Below, in pieces: positions 16,436 through 25,311 of a DNA stretch of 64,000 nucleotides (position 1 is its first letter; every line of letters starts with the position of its first letter). A program made the position numbers and the translations under genes. Source of the DNA: Chryseobacterium sp. Tr-659 (GTDB lineage Bacteria > Bacteroidota > Bacteroidia > Flavobacteriales > Weeksellaceae); NCBI RefSeq assembly GCF_011752975.1, contig NZ_VWWP01000012.1, positions 39,937 to 103,936 on the forward strand, written 5' to 3'. The notes beneath the pieces are model-generated. The model was not told where the DNA came from. It searched no databases and saw only the letters and a list, made by a program, of their open reading frames with translations.

Positions 16436-17656
16436 TTAATCAAATTTTTTAACTATTAGTGCAGAATTGGTTCCCCCAAACCCAAAAGAATTCGACAAAA
16501 ATACATCAATTTTTTGATTTTTTGTTTTTGCGATTAAATTTATCTTTTTCGCCTCATTATCAGGGTTTTCCAGATTAATATTGGGAGCCACAAAATCGTT
16601 CTGCATCATCAGAATGGAGTAGATAACTTCACTTGCGCCTGCCATCCAGCATTCATGTCCCGTCATGGATTTGGTAGAACTTACCGGAACTTCGTTTCCG
16701 AAGATCTCATAAATTGCTTTAGCTTCATTGGCATCACCAATGGGTGTGGAAGTTGCATGAGCATTGATATAATCGATGTCTGAAGCATTCAATCCAGATT
16801 GTTTTAGGGCTCTGTCCATAGCTAAGGCAGGTCCGTCTACATTCGGAGTAGAAATATGCCCTCCGTTTGAAGAGAAACCATACCCGATAATTTCAGCAAT
16901 AATGGGAACTCCTCTTCTTTGGGCGGATTCCAGACTTTCAACGATTAAGGTTGCAGCTCCTCCACTTGGAATTAATCCGTCTCTGTCTGCATCGAAAGGT
17001 CTTGATGCTTTTTCAGGTTCGTCTTCTCTTGCGGAAAAAACGCCTAAACCGTCAAAGCTAGCCATTGAATATTTGTTGGTTTCCTGTGCACCTCCGCAGA
17101 TAATCATATCCTGAAAACCGTTTTTGATCATCATATAAGCAAGACCCAAAGAATGTGAACCGCTTGCACACGCCGCACTTATGGTAAGATTAATCCCTTT
17201 CAGCTTAAAGATTGTTGAAAGATTCATCGTTACTGTTGAGTTCATTGATTTGAAGATCGCTCCCGATCCCATCAATGTTGTATCTTTCTTTTCCCTTGCG
17301 ATATCGATAGATTCTACGACTGCCTGAGAAACACTGTCATTTCCGTATAGAATTCCCACCTCGTGAGTATCTAAAAACGTTTCATCCAGATTAGCCTGTT
17401 TTAGTGCATCAATGGTGGCAAGATAAGCATATTCGCTCTCTTCTCCCATGCTGATACGCTGGCGTCTGTTCAAAAGATTCTTCAGATCCGGTTTAGGAAC
17501 AACCCCTGTAAGGCCTGATCTGAAACCGAATTCTTTTCTGTCTTTATCTAAAACAATACCGGATTTTCCTTGATATAGGGATTCCCTGACCTCTTCTAAA
17601 GAGGTCCCGATGCAGGAATAAATTCCCATCCCGGTAATCACAACCCTATTTTCCAT
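16436..17656 (-). CDS. Beta-ketoacyl-ACP synthase (KAS I/II type), second copy
   Basis: This 406-residue ketosynthase has a complete triad: Cys163 in ISAACASGSHSL, His300 in NAHATSTPIGD and His334 in TKSMTGHE. The acyl pocket and C-terminal SNSFGFGGTNSALIV motif are intact. It should catalyse malonyl-ACP condensation. It lies between fabG and the ACP gene on the minus strand and is thus the active KS of the second half of the cluster. The presence of two active ketosynthases plus one inactive partner is typical of aryl-polyene systems, where they are thought to handle different extension or priming steps. Confidence 0.93.
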   Translation of the reverse strand: MENRVVITGMGIYSCIGTSLEEVRESLYQGKSGIVLDKDRKEFGFRSGLTGVVPKPDLKNLLNRRQRISMGEESEYAYLATIDALKQANLDETFLDTHEVGILYGNDSVSQAVVESIDIAREKKDTTLMGSGAIFKSMNSTVTMNLSTIFKLKGINLTISAACASGSHSLGLAYMMIKNGFQDMIICGGAQETNKYSMASFDGLGVFSAREDEPEKASRPFDADRDGLIPSGGAATLIVESLESAQRRGVPIIAEIIGYGFSSNGGHISTPNVDGPALAMDRALKQSGLNASDIDYINAHATSTPIGDANEAKAIYEIFGNEVPVSSTKSMTGHECWMAGASEVIYSILMMQNDFVAPNINLENPDNEAKKINLIAKTKNQKIDVFLSNSFGFGGTNSALIVKKFD

Positions 17657-17676
17657 TTGTTTATATTAAGTTTAGC

Positions 17677-17745
17677 AATGTATCAGCGTAAGAATGCAGT
17701 CCTATTTCCATTGAAATTCAATCAACATTGGCTCTCTGATACATT
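17677..17745. repeat. 10-bp inverted repeat between fabG and ketosynthase
   Basis: AATGTATCAG (17677-17686) pairs exactly with CTGATACATT (17736-17745) across a 49-nt loop. The spacer also holds TTGTTAGATT (17752-17761), a word shared with the repeat at 234-296. With arms of only 10 bp it is weaker than the other two, but the shared words suggest a related family. Confidence 0.5.
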
Positions 17746-17762
17746 TGTGTATTGTTAGATTA

Positions 17763-18494
17763 TTATGAATAAATTCCGCCGTTAATATTAATCACTTCTC
17801 CTGTGATGTATGAAGATTTTCTTGAAGCCAGAAAAGCTACCAGATCAGCAACTTCTTCTGCTTCACCAAATCTGTTGGCAGGAATCATTGCTTTTAATTC
17901 TTCTTCATTGAACTCCTGAGTCATATCTGTTCTGATAAAACCCGGAGCCACTGCATTTACAGTAATATTTCTTTTAGCTACTTCCTGGGCAAGAGCCTTT
18001 GTAGCTCCTACCAAAGCTCCTTTTGCAGCAGAGTAATTGGTCTGGCCTGCTGTTCCTTTCACTCCTGAAACTGAAACCATATTGATGATTCTTCCGTATT
18101 TGTTACGAAGCAGTTTCTGGATAAAGAAGTTGGTTACGTTGAAAAAACCGTCCAGACTTGTATTGATCACATGATTCCAGTCTTCTTTCTGCATCCACAT
18201 AAAGAGACCATCTCTTGTGATTCCGGCATTATTAACGATCACTTCTACCACGGCATCCGGATTTTTCTCCTGCCATTCCGTTAATACAGCCTGTGTTTCT
18301 TCGGTATTTCCTACATCAAATTTAAGAATTTCTCCTGTAGCACCCAATTCTACAACTTTTGCCAAAGTTTCTTTTGCTGCGGTTTCATTGGAAGCGTAGT
18401 TGATGAGAATGTGGTAGTTTTTTTCTTCTGCCAGTTTTATACAGATTGCTCTCCCGATTCCTCTGGAGCCCCCTGTTACAATTGCACATTTCAT
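17763..18494 (-). CDS. fabG: 3-oxoacyl-ACP reductase (FabG family SDR)
   Basis: This 243-residue short-chain dehydrogenase has the NADP-binding TGGSRGIG at residues 7-14, NNAG at 88-91, and the catalytic Ser141, Tyr154 and Lys158 (YSAAK). The C-terminal region ITGEVININGGIYS is typical of FabG. It should reduce 3-oxoacyl-ACP to 3-hydroxyacyl-ACP with NADPH. Lying between the ammonia-lyase and ketosynthase genes, it is most likely the ketoreductase of polyene synthesis, acting before the dehydratase in each cycle. A housekeeping FabG probably exists elsewhere in the genome. Confidence 0.93.
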   Translation of the reverse strand: MKCAIVTGGSRGIGRAICIKLAEEKNYHILINYASNETAAKETLAKVVELGATGEILKFDVGNTEETQAVLTEWQEKNPDAVVEVIVNNAGITRDGLFMWMQKEDWNHVINTSLDGFFNVTNFFIQKLLRNKYGRIINMVSVSGVKGTAGQTNYSAAKGALVGATKALAQEVAKRNITVNAVAPGFIRTDMTQEFNEEELKAMIPANRFGEAEEVADLVAFLASRKSSYITGEVININGGIYS

Positions 18495-18544
18495 GCGTTA
18501 GTGTTTATTTTGTTTTTAGTTTTTTTAAGCTAATTTTTATATCC

Positions 18545-18588
18545 CTATGTATTATATAGACAACTAATTGCTGTAGATAATTACATAG
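18545..18588. repeat. Imperfect inverted repeat at the 3' end of the ammonia-lyase gene
   Basis: CTATGTATTATATAGAC (from 18545) pairs imperfectly with GTAGATAATTACATAG (ending 18588). The right arm includes the TAA stop codon of the ammonia-lyase gene (18581-18583). There is no T-run on the minus strand, so transcription into fabG can plausibly continue. The arms are AT-rich and the match is imperfect, so this is only moderately supported. Confidence 0.45.
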
Positions 18589-20104
18589 TTTTTAAATATT
18601 TCTTCACTTCTTCCAGGTATGGGTACATGACCATATCATCTGAAAAAGCAGGAATAATTTTTCTGATTTCATCATACAATTCTTTTGTTGATGAGGAAAC
18701 TTTATCCTGGAAACCAAGATATTCAATAGCCTGAATAATTGTGATTGCTTCAATCGTTAATACTTCAAAGGCATTTTCAATCACTTTTCTACAGATCACC
18801 GCTGCATTGGTTCCCATACTTACGATATCCTGATTGTCATTATTATTCGGAATACTGTGAACATACATGGAGTTTGACAACATCTGACTTTCTGCTGTAG
18901 TAGAAGTTGCTGTAAACTGTACACCCTGCATCCCGAAATTGAAACCTAATTTACCTAAATTTACAAAAGGAGGCAAAATTTCGTTGATCTTCGCATTCAA
19001 AAGATAGTTCAACTGCCTTTCTGCAAGCATCGTCAGTTTGGTTACTACAATCTTAAGTTTATCCATTTCCAGAGAGATGTAGTCTCCATGGAAATTTCCT
19101 CCGTGGTAAACGTGCTGATCTTCAACATTGATGATCGGGTTATCGTTCGCAGAATTAATCTCATTTTCAAGAACCTTTTCCGTATATTCCAACGTGTCTA
19201 ACACCGGACCTAAGATTTGCGGAACACATCGTAAAGAGTAATACTCCTGTACTTTCTCCTTGAAAACCTTTTCCTGTTCTTCGAAATGAGTATAAAGGTG
19301 ATCTTCTCTTTTTCTGATCAGCTTACTGTCTGCAAGATGTGCGCGCATTCTTTCCGCCACTTTTTGCTGGCCGTAATGTTTCTTTGTTCCATTCAAAGCT
19401 TCTGAGAAGTGATCATCATATGCCTGAACAATTTCATTGATTGCACATGAAAGTCTGATGGAAATATCTGTCAGCTGATTTGCTTTATAAGCATTTACAA
19501 TACCAATTCCGGACATTACAGAAGTTCCGTTCATCAGAGCAAGACCTTCACGGATTTCTACTTTAATAGGTTCTAATCCTTCAGACTCAAAAACTTCTTT
19601 TGTAGATCTTCTTCCACTATTATAAAAGACTTCTCCTTCTCCAATCAGTACTAAAGCAAGGTGTGCCAGCTGAACCAAATCTCCACTTGCACCAACTCCT
19701 CCATGTTCAAAGATCAATGGAGTGATATCTCTGTTGATGAGCTCCTGAAGAAGATATATAACAGATTGGTGTACTCCTGAATTTCCTAATGATAAAGTAT
19801 TCAATCTGGCCAGCATGCAGGCTTTCACTTCCTGTGCAGGCAGGGGATTTCCTATTCCTGAAGAATGACTTCTGATCAGGTTGTACTGAAGCTGGTGCGT
19901 ATCTTCATCGCTGATCTTGAATTGAGCCATAGGCCCAAAACCGGTATTCACACCGTATATTACTTTATTTTTTGAAAACTCTTTTAAAAACTGAAAACTT
20001 CTATCCACTCTTGATAAAAGTGATTCATCCAGTTCTATTTTTTCATTCTCAATGATAATTTTTTGAAAGTCTTTCAGTTCTAAAAAGTTATTTATTTTCA
20101 TCAA
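18581..20104 (-). CDS. Aromatic amino acid ammonia-lyase, probably tyrosine ammonia-lyase
   Basis: This 507-residue protein belongs to the HAL/PAL/TAL family. The Ala139-Ser140-Gly141 triad that forms the MIO electrophile lies in GGVGASGDLVQLAHLAL, and the catalytic Tyr50 is in YGVNTGFGP. Further conserved parts are ENEINSANDNPI, HGGNFHGDYISLEMDK and NFGMQGVQFTATSTTAE. From memory the sequence closely resembles the characterised Flavobacterium johnsoniae tyrosine ammonia-lyase, including IRSHSSG at the selectivity loop and the same overall length. It should convert L-tyrosine to 4-coumarate, the aryl starter of flexirubin-type pigments. Histidine ammonia-lyase is less likely in this context. 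It is the first gene of the minus-strand operon. Confidence 0.92.
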   Translation of the reverse strand: MMKINNFLELKDFQKIIIENEKIELDESLLSRVDRSFQFLKEFSKNKVIYGVNTGFGPMAQFKISDEDTHQLQYNLIRSHSSGIGNPLPAQEVKACMLARLNTLSLGNSGVHQSVIYLLQELINRDITPLIFEHGGVGASGDLVQLAHLALVLIGEGEVFYNSGRRSTKEVFESEGLEPIKVEIREGLALMNGTSVMSGIGIVNAYKANQLTDISIRLSCAINEIVQAYDDHFSEALNGTKKHYGQQKVAERMRAHLADSKLIRKREDHLYTHFEEQEKVFKEKVQEYYSLRCVPQILGPVLDTLEYTEKVLENEINSANDNPIINVEDQHVYHGGNFHGDYISLEMDKLKIVVTKLTMLAERQLNYLLNAKINEILPPFVNLGKLGFNFGMQGVQFTATSTTAESQMLSNSMYVHSIPNNNDNQDIVSMGTNAAVICRKVIENAFEVLTIEAITIIQAIEYLGFQDKVSSSTKELYDEIRKIIPAFSDDMVMYPYLEEVKKYLKTM

Positions 20105-20124
20105 TTAAAAGTAATAGTTGCTAA

Positions 20125-20169
20125 TTTTGTAAATATTAATTATTTGTCACTAATTTTGCGGCAAAGATA
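20125..20169. promoter_or_regulatory. Divergent promoters with facing -7 boxes (ammonia-lyase / halogenase-like gene)
   Basis: On the plus strand, TTTTG (20125-20129) and TAATTTTG (20151-20158) are 21 bp apart, which fits the Bacteroidota consensus (TTTG, about 19-23 bp, TAnnTTTG) and would drive the gene at 20199. On the minus strand, TATCTTTG (20169-20162) fits a -7 box for the ammonia-lyase gene, though its nearest TTTG is 24 bp away, slightly long. The two -7 boxes face each other across 3 bp (TAATTTTG-CGG-CAAAGATA), so the predicted transcripts would overlap at their 5' ends. Confidence 0.6.
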
Positions 20170-20198
20170 AAAGTTATTATTAAAATAAAAAATCAAAG

Positions 20199-21452
20199 AT
20201 GAGCAAAGAATTTGTTGACGTTCTTGTAATCGGGGCTGGGCCTTCCGGATGCGTATCTTCTTCGTACTTAAAGAAGAATAACGTCAACGTAAAAGTAGTC
20301 GAAAAGACCAAATTTCCAAGACTGGTAGTGGGTGAAAGCTTAATTCCAAGGGTGATGGACCACTTTGATGAGGCCGGACTTTTCCCTGCATTAGACAAAA
20401 TGGGGTTTGAAAAAAAGCTCGGAGCACGTTTCCTTCGCGGCGATGAAGTCTGCATTTTTGATTTCAGCAACAAATTCGGAGAAGGCTGGGACTGGACCTG
20501 GCAGGTTCCAAGAGCTGATTTTGACAACACTCTTGCTCAGGAAGTGATTAACAAAGGGATTGACCTTGAATTTGAAACTGAAGTTATCGGCATACAGTTC
20601 AATGGAACGGATTCTATAACCACTGTGCGAAATAAAGATGGAGAGACTAAAGAAATCCATGCTAAATTTGTTATTGATTCCAGCGGCTACGGAAGAGTTC
20701 TTCCCCGTTTATTAGATCTTGAAAAACCATCTAAATTATCTCCTCATTCCGCTATTTTTTCGCATGTAAATGACGTTAATAGAGAACCTGGAGAAGAAGG
20801 TACGTTAATTTCTTTTGACATCATTGAAACGGAAGTATGGCTTTGGGTAATTCCGTTTTCCAACGGAAATACGAGTTTAGGAATTGTAGGTCCTACCGAA
20901 TATATTGATCAATTATCCGAAAACGGAGATACTGCCGAAGCTTTAAGAAAAGCAATTTCTCTTTCTGATTATTATGTAAAACGTTTCGGGAATGTAGAAT
21001 TCCTTTTTGAACCAAAACATCTGAAAGATTATTCATGTTCTGTGAAAAGCTTGTTTGGAGATGGATTTGCTTTAACAGGAAACGCTTCAGAATTCCTTGA
21101 TCCTGTATTTTCTTCGGGAATGGCTTTTGCCACAGAATCCGGAATGCTTGCTGCAAAACTGGCTTTGAAGCAGCTTAATGGGGAAAAAGTTGACTGGCAG
21201 ACGGAATACACGGATTATATTTTATACGGAGTGGATGTTTTTACCACTTATGTGAAAGAATGGTATACCGGAAATCTTCAGGAGTTATTTTTCCATCAAC
21301 CGGAAAATCCGGATGTAAAGAAAAAGATATGCGCTGTTCTGGCCGGATATGTATGGAACAAAGACAATCCGTTTGTGAGAAAGCATGATACAGTTATTAA
21401 AAACCTGGCCAACCTGATTAAGTTGGAAAAACATGAACAGGAAAATCAATAA
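20199..21452 (+). CDS. Flavin-dependent halogenase/monooxygenase-like protein
   Basis: This 417-residue flavoprotein begins with the FAD motif IGAGPSG (11-17), then GESLIP (45-50) as in the GEST/GESxxP loop of halogenases. The segment WLWVIP at 214-219 matches the WxWxIP motif regarded as characteristic of flavin-dependent halogenases. Lys72 or Lys73 in MGFEKKLGARF are candidates for the catalytic lysine. Such enzymes use reduced FAD and oxygen to make HOCl and chlorinate aromatic rings. Given its place in a flexirubin cluster, the likely substrate is the phenolic end of the pigment or its ACP-bound precursor. Hydroxylation or reduction are the alternatives. It is transcribed divergently from the ammonia-lyase gene. 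Confidence 0.82.
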   Translation: MSKEFVDVLVIGAGPSGCVSSSYLKKNNVNVKVVEKTKFPRLVVGESLIPRVMDHFDEAGLFPALDKMGFEKKLGARFLRGDEVCIFDFSNKFGEGWDWTWQVPRADFDNTLAQEVINKGIDLEFETEVIGIQFNGTDSITTVRNKDGETKEIHAKFVIDSSGYGRVLPRLLDLEKPSKLSPHSAIFSHVNDVNREPGEEGTLISFDIIETEVWLWVIPFSNGNTSLGIVGPTEYIDQLSENGDTAEALRKAISLSDYYVKRFGNVEFLFEPKHLKDYSCSVKSLFGDGFALTGNASEFLDPVFSSGMAFATESGMLAAKLALKQLNGEKVDWQTEYTDYILYGVDVFTTYVKEWYTGNLQELFFHQPENPDVKKKICAVLAGYVWNKDNPFVRKHDTVIKNLANLIKLEKHEQENQ

Positions 21453-21455
21453 AAC

Positions 21456-21486
21456 AAAAACGGTCTGAACATTCAGACCGTTTTTT
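21456..21486. terminator. Bidirectional rho-independent terminator
   Basis: AAAACGGTCTGA and TCAGACCGTTTT form a 12-bp perfect stem with a short loop, flanked by A-run and T-run, between two converging genes (halogenase-like, plus strand; exported protein, minus strand). Confidence 0.93.
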
Positions 21487-21487
21487 A

Positions 21488-22096
21488 TTATTTTAAAGAT
21501 TTTTTAATTTCCTTTCCGAGATACTTTCCGGCAGATTCGTAAGCCGCAGCTATTCTTCCGTACTCCATTACAAATTCACGATTTTGGGTAAACTTATCGA
21601 ATTTTTCAAGCTTCACCTCCGCTAATACAGCAGAAGGATTATTGGTTTCCACCAGTTTTATTTTACCTGTTATTTCAGCAGTCATTGCAGTAAGCCCTGC
21701 GTGCCAGCCAGGGAAAACCCAATTCGTTTCTACTAACAGGGTATATTTCGCAGAACCATCTTTCTTAAATGAAATATTTTTGTATGCTTTATTCAGACCT
21801 TTTGCAAAATAGTCTGCATAGTATTCTTTTTTATAGTTTTCCCATTCTTCAATCCATTTTTTCCAGGCTTCTTCACCTCTTTTAGGATTTTCAAGAACTT
21901 GTTTTTTTCTGTTTTCAAGGTATTGAGCTTCTGTAATATTTTCTTTCATAAACAGTACATTCTCAAACTTAACCTCAACATTCACTTCGGTCTGATCTTT
22001 TAAAACACCCAGACTTCCTGCAACAATTTTCATTTTCTCCTGTCCGAAAGCTGAGGCCATTATAATCATAAAGACCAGCAATAATAATTTTTTCAT
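21488..22096 (-). CDS. Exported protein of unknown function
   Basis: This 202-residue protein has a clear signal peptide (MKKLLLLVFMIIMASAFGQ). The mature protein has a beta-rich first part (IVAGSLGVLKDQTEVNVEVKFENV), a charged helical middle rich in Trp, Lys and Glu (EEAWKKWIEEWENYKKEYY), then a beta-rich C-terminus (HAGLTAMTAEITGKIKLVE). I do not recognise a named family. It is probably periplasmic or surface-associated. It lies between the halogenase-like and CoA-ligase-like genes and shares the strand of the latter with a 75-bp spacer, so co-transcription is possible. No catalytic motif is visible. Confidence 0.75.
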   Translation of the reverse strand: MKKLLLLVFMIIMASAFGQEKMKIVAGSLGVLKDQTEVNVEVKFENVLFMKENITEAQYLENRKKQVLENPKRGEEAWKKWIEEWENYKKEYYADYFAKGLNKAYKNISFKKDGSAKYTLLVETNWVFPGWHAGLTAMTAEITGKIKLVETNNPSAVLAEVKLEKFDKFTQNREFVMEYGRIAAAYESAGKYLGKEIKKSLK

Positions 22097-22171
22097 ATGT
22101 ATTAGCTTTTATATTTAAGAGCGCAAAGATATTATAAAAAGTAAATTTTTGCTCTTTCTTCTCTTTTAATT

Positions 22172-23464
22172 TTATCTTAAATCAATAAAAGTGATCGGCT
22201 TTCTACTATTGGGATTGAAAACCGTTTTGGAAAGGATTTCAAAATCGATAATTTCAATTTTCGGACTTACCCTCAGTTTTGCACGGAAATGATCTCTTAC
22301 TTCATTAACGAAGTTTTCATTTTCTTCTGCTGTACTCAGCTTGATGATGATCTCATCCAACCCTATTTCATTGGCCTGGATAACAATCTGGTAGCACAGG
22401 ATATTATTAAAGTCGTTCAAAATATCATTCATCGCAGGCGGATACAGTGTTGTTCCCTTGTATTTGATCATCTGCTGTTTTCTTCCTACCACAGGACCTA
22501 ACCTCATTGTATTTCTTCCACATTGACAAGGCTCATTATGTGCTCTTACAAGATCTCCCGTTTTAAATCTTAAGAGAGGAATTGCTTCCACCCCTAAAGT
22601 CGTAATAGTAAGCTCACCACTTTCTCCTTCTTTTACAGGATTTCCTTCATCATCCAGAATTTCCGTAATAATCAGCTCAGGATGATGATGCCCTCCAATC
22701 TGATATTCACACTCTGTAAAAGCGGTACTCATTTCGGTGGATGCATAGGTTGAAAAAAGTTTTATGTCCCATTTTTCTTTGATCTTCTGAGAAAGAATAT
22801 TATCTGTAAAGTCCTGATTTTTGATACTTTCACCAATACACACGGCTCCATAAACACTGGAGTTTTTATAATCCAGACCATGTTTTTCGGCATAATCGAT
22901 CATTTTAAGCAGGAAAGATGGAACGGTAATCAGATATTTAGGTTGGTATCTGAAAATAGAATCCCATTGTAATTCGGGAATTCCCGGTCCCATTCTCACT
23001 ACACTTGCTCCCATTTTCCTTAATCCTAAGAAATAGGCAAGACCAGCCATAAAGCGTTTATCAATGGTGGTAATCATCTGTACTACGTCTCCTTTCTGAA
23101 TGCCTGCGCAGGCAAAAGAGATCGCCTCATTGTAAGCGAGCCTTTCAAGGTCATTATCAGATAATCCAAAGGTCACCGGATCTCCCAGTGTACCTGAAGT
23201 TGTACTGTAATCTACAATCTTATCCGGTGTAATGCAGAAGAAATCATGATTATACTGCTGCAAATCATTCTTTGTGGTAGTGGGAATTTTTTGAAGGTCT
23301 TCCAATGTTCGGATATCTTCAGTTTTGATTGTATTTTCCCTGAATAATTTCTGATAAAAAGGGGAATGGTTTTCAAGATACACCAACAGCTCATGAAGTT
23401 TTTCTTCCTGAAACTTTTTTATTTCCTGAATACCTGCTTTCTCGATTGACGGGTGAAATTCCAA
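22172..23464 (-). CDS. Phenylacetate-CoA-ligase-like adenylate-forming enzyme
   Basis: This 430-residue ANL-superfamily enzyme resembles PaaK. It has the phosphate-binding loop STTSGTLGDP (87-96), STYASTEMSTAFTEC around the adenine/substrate site, the hinge region LLRFKTGDLVRAH followed by CQCGRNTMRLGPVVGR, and a C-terminal small domain. The family activates aryl acids with ATP to acyl-adenylates and transfers them to CoA, or in some pathways to ACP. Here it is the natural candidate for activating 4-coumarate made by the ammonia-lyase. The sequence cannot tell whether CoA or ACP is the acceptor. Family and role in the cluster are well supported by context. Confidence 0.9.
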   Translation of the reverse strand: MEFHPSIEKAGIQEIKKFQEEKLHELLVYLENHSPFYQKLFRENTIKTEDIRTLEDLQKIPTTTKNDLQQYNHDFFCITPDKIVDYSTTSGTLGDPVTFGLSDNDLERLAYNEAISFACAGIQKGDVVQMITTIDKRFMAGLAYFLGLRKMGASVVRMGPGIPELQWDSIFRYQPKYLITVPSFLLKMIDYAEKHGLDYKNSSVYGAVCIGESIKNQDFTDNILSQKIKEKWDIKLFSTYASTEMSTAFTECEYQIGGHHHPELIITEILDDEGNPVKEGESGELTITTLGVEAIPLLRFKTGDLVRAHNEPCQCGRNTMRLGPVVGRKQQMIKYKGTTLYPPAMNDILNDFNNILCYQIVIQANEIGLDEIIIKLSTAEENENFVNEVRDHFRAKLRVSPKIEIIDFEILSKTVFNPNSRKPITFIDLR

Positions 23465-23538
23465 TGATTTTAATTTTTAAAAAGCAAATTTATTTAATTA
23501 AAATTAAAAGACTTAAAGATTCAAGTATTAAAAGACAT

Positions 23539-25227
23539 TTATCTCTGGAAGGTAAAGGTTTGTATGTTTGTATTTCCGGCAGTATTGGTTGTGGCTACTG
23601 TTAAACGATGCTCTCCTGAACCTTTTGGACATTTTTCATCAAAAACATAAACAAAATCATCTTTTACACGGGCAAACCGCAGCCATTTCCCATCCAGTTC
23701 AGCCCGGAATGAAACAATATCTCCATATTGGGTTTTTCCTTTTAACCGTAAAGAACTGCTGGTGACCAAAGCCCCTTCTTTCCACCCTGGTGAAGCTGAC
23801 GGCAGATTCGGATCCAATATTAGTTTTGCCGTACCCAATCTGTTGAATTTACCTTCTGCCCAATCTCCGTTCCAGGCGGCCTTTACTTCATCCGTATCAC
23901 TTCCGTAATCCAGCAAAATAATAACTTTATCTTTTTCCTGGGCACTTAATTTCCTATTGGGTTTTATTCTTAATGTATATGTATCATGCACCGGGATATA
24001 TGGGCTATGCAAAATGATATTATTTGAAACTTCATTCAAATGAGTCCCTGGTTTTTCATATGCATTAAAGTTTACTGCGTCATACATTGCATTTTTACTG
24101 AAATTGATCTCTGCATTTTCCGTTGTAATCTTTTTTTCTTCATTGGGCATTACCATCTCATTGGCAGCTTTAACTTTATCCGTTATTTTACTCAGCTGAA
24201 CTTTTGTAATCAGGCGGCTTTTATTTCCATTCACATCTTTTAAAATAATTTCGATGTTGTGAACATCTTCATCCTGAAGATCAATAATTCCCGTAAGATT
24301 GGGAATGCTATAGTTTTGAAGTTTCATCCCCGGTAAAACAGATAAATGCTGAATACTCATTTTATCTCTGGCAAATTTGGTATAATCAATACAGCCATTC
24401 TCATACCGGGTATCATCATAACTTACTTTATCAATTGAAAAGCCATAGACCAGCTTACCGTCCATTAATAGCTCTGCTTTATAAATTCCAAGATTAAATC
24501 CCTGATTGGCTTTATCCGCTGCTTTAATTCCAAAGCTTATCATCGGAGAATTAACTCTGATAACATCTGTAGTGTAAATGCTTCCTGTTTTCTTTACCGT
24601 AATTCCATTCGCCCCCGGTTCATACGTACTGAAACGTCGATCATACCAGTACAGTCCACTGATAACCGGAGCTATATTATCTGGAATGGTAAAACCAAAA
24701 AGTAACGGATTGAGACATTCTTCCGTTTTGGTATCTCTTATTTCAAAATGCAGATGCGGCCCTGCGGACCCACCTGTATTTCCGCTTAAAGCGATCTGCT
24801 GTCCTTTGTTTACAGGAAACTGTTCTGGTGAAAAAGTAATGTCCTGCTCCCATTTTTCATCTTTATATTGTTTACTCTTTACATATTCATCAAGTGTATC
24901 AAAGTATTTATTCAGATGGGCATACACTGTAGTATATCCGTTCGGATGGGTGATGTAGATTGCGTTTCCAAAGCCGTAGCGCTCTATCTTTATTCTGCTT
25001 ACATATCCGTTTGCAGCTGCGAATACAGGTAAATTTTCCTGGCTATTGGTTCTCAAATCCAATCCCATATGAAAATGGTTCGTTCGTACAGCTCCAAAGT
25101 TGGCAGCCAGCTGCATGGGAATGTTTAATGGATTTCTGAAATAATTCTGTGGATAATTATTCTGAGCCTGTGTGATGATACTATTGATAAAACAGATAAT
25201 AAACATCAGTCTGGTAAAAATTTTCAT
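23539..25227 (-). CDS. M23 (LytM-type) metallopeptidase, exported
   Basis: This 562-residue protein has a signal peptide (about 1-21). A LytM peptidase domain follows with zinc-binding HxxxD (His53, Asp57 in HFHMGLDLRT), His104 in VYAHLN, and HLHFE (His158, His160). All expected zinc and catalytic residues are present, so it should be an active peptidoglycan endopeptidase. The long C-terminal part (about 190-562) is beta-rich and probably contains Ig-like or substrate-binding domains. It likely acts in the periplasm in cell-wall remodelling. It lies just downstream of a 447-bp gene-free, repeat-containing region. Confidence 0.92.
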   Translation of the reverse strand: MKIFTRLMFIICFINSIITQAQNNYPQNYFRNPLNIPMQLAANFGAVRTNHFHMGLDLRTNSQENLPVFAAANGYVSRIKIERYGFGNAIYITHPNGYTTVYAHLNKYFDTLDEYVKSKQYKDEKWEQDITFSPEQFPVNKGQQIALSGNTGGSAGPHLHFEIRDTKTEECLNPLLFGFTIPDNIAPVISGLYWYDRRFSTYEPGANGITVKKTGSIYTTDVIRVNSPMISFGIKAADKANQGFNLGIYKAELLMDGKLVYGFSIDKVSYDDTRYENGCIDYTKFARDKMSIQHLSVLPGMKLQNYSIPNLTGIIDLQDEDVHNIEIILKDVNGNKSRLITKVQLSKITDKVKAANEMVMPNEEKKITTENAEINFSKNAMYDAVNFNAYEKPGTHLNEVSNNIILHSPYIPVHDTYTLRIKPNRKLSAQEKDKVIILLDYGSDTDEVKAAWNGDWAEGKFNRLGTAKLILDPNLPSASPGWKEGALVTSSSLRLKGKTQYGDIVSFRAELDGKWLRFARVKDDFVYVFDEKCPKGSGEHRLTVATTNTAGNTNIQTFTFQR

Positions 25228-25311
25228 ACAGCATTTGGATTTAGTTCTACTTGAATATATGAAATTTCAAGCAATGATCGTGCTATTTTGGTATTGCAGG
25301 TTCTATTTTCA

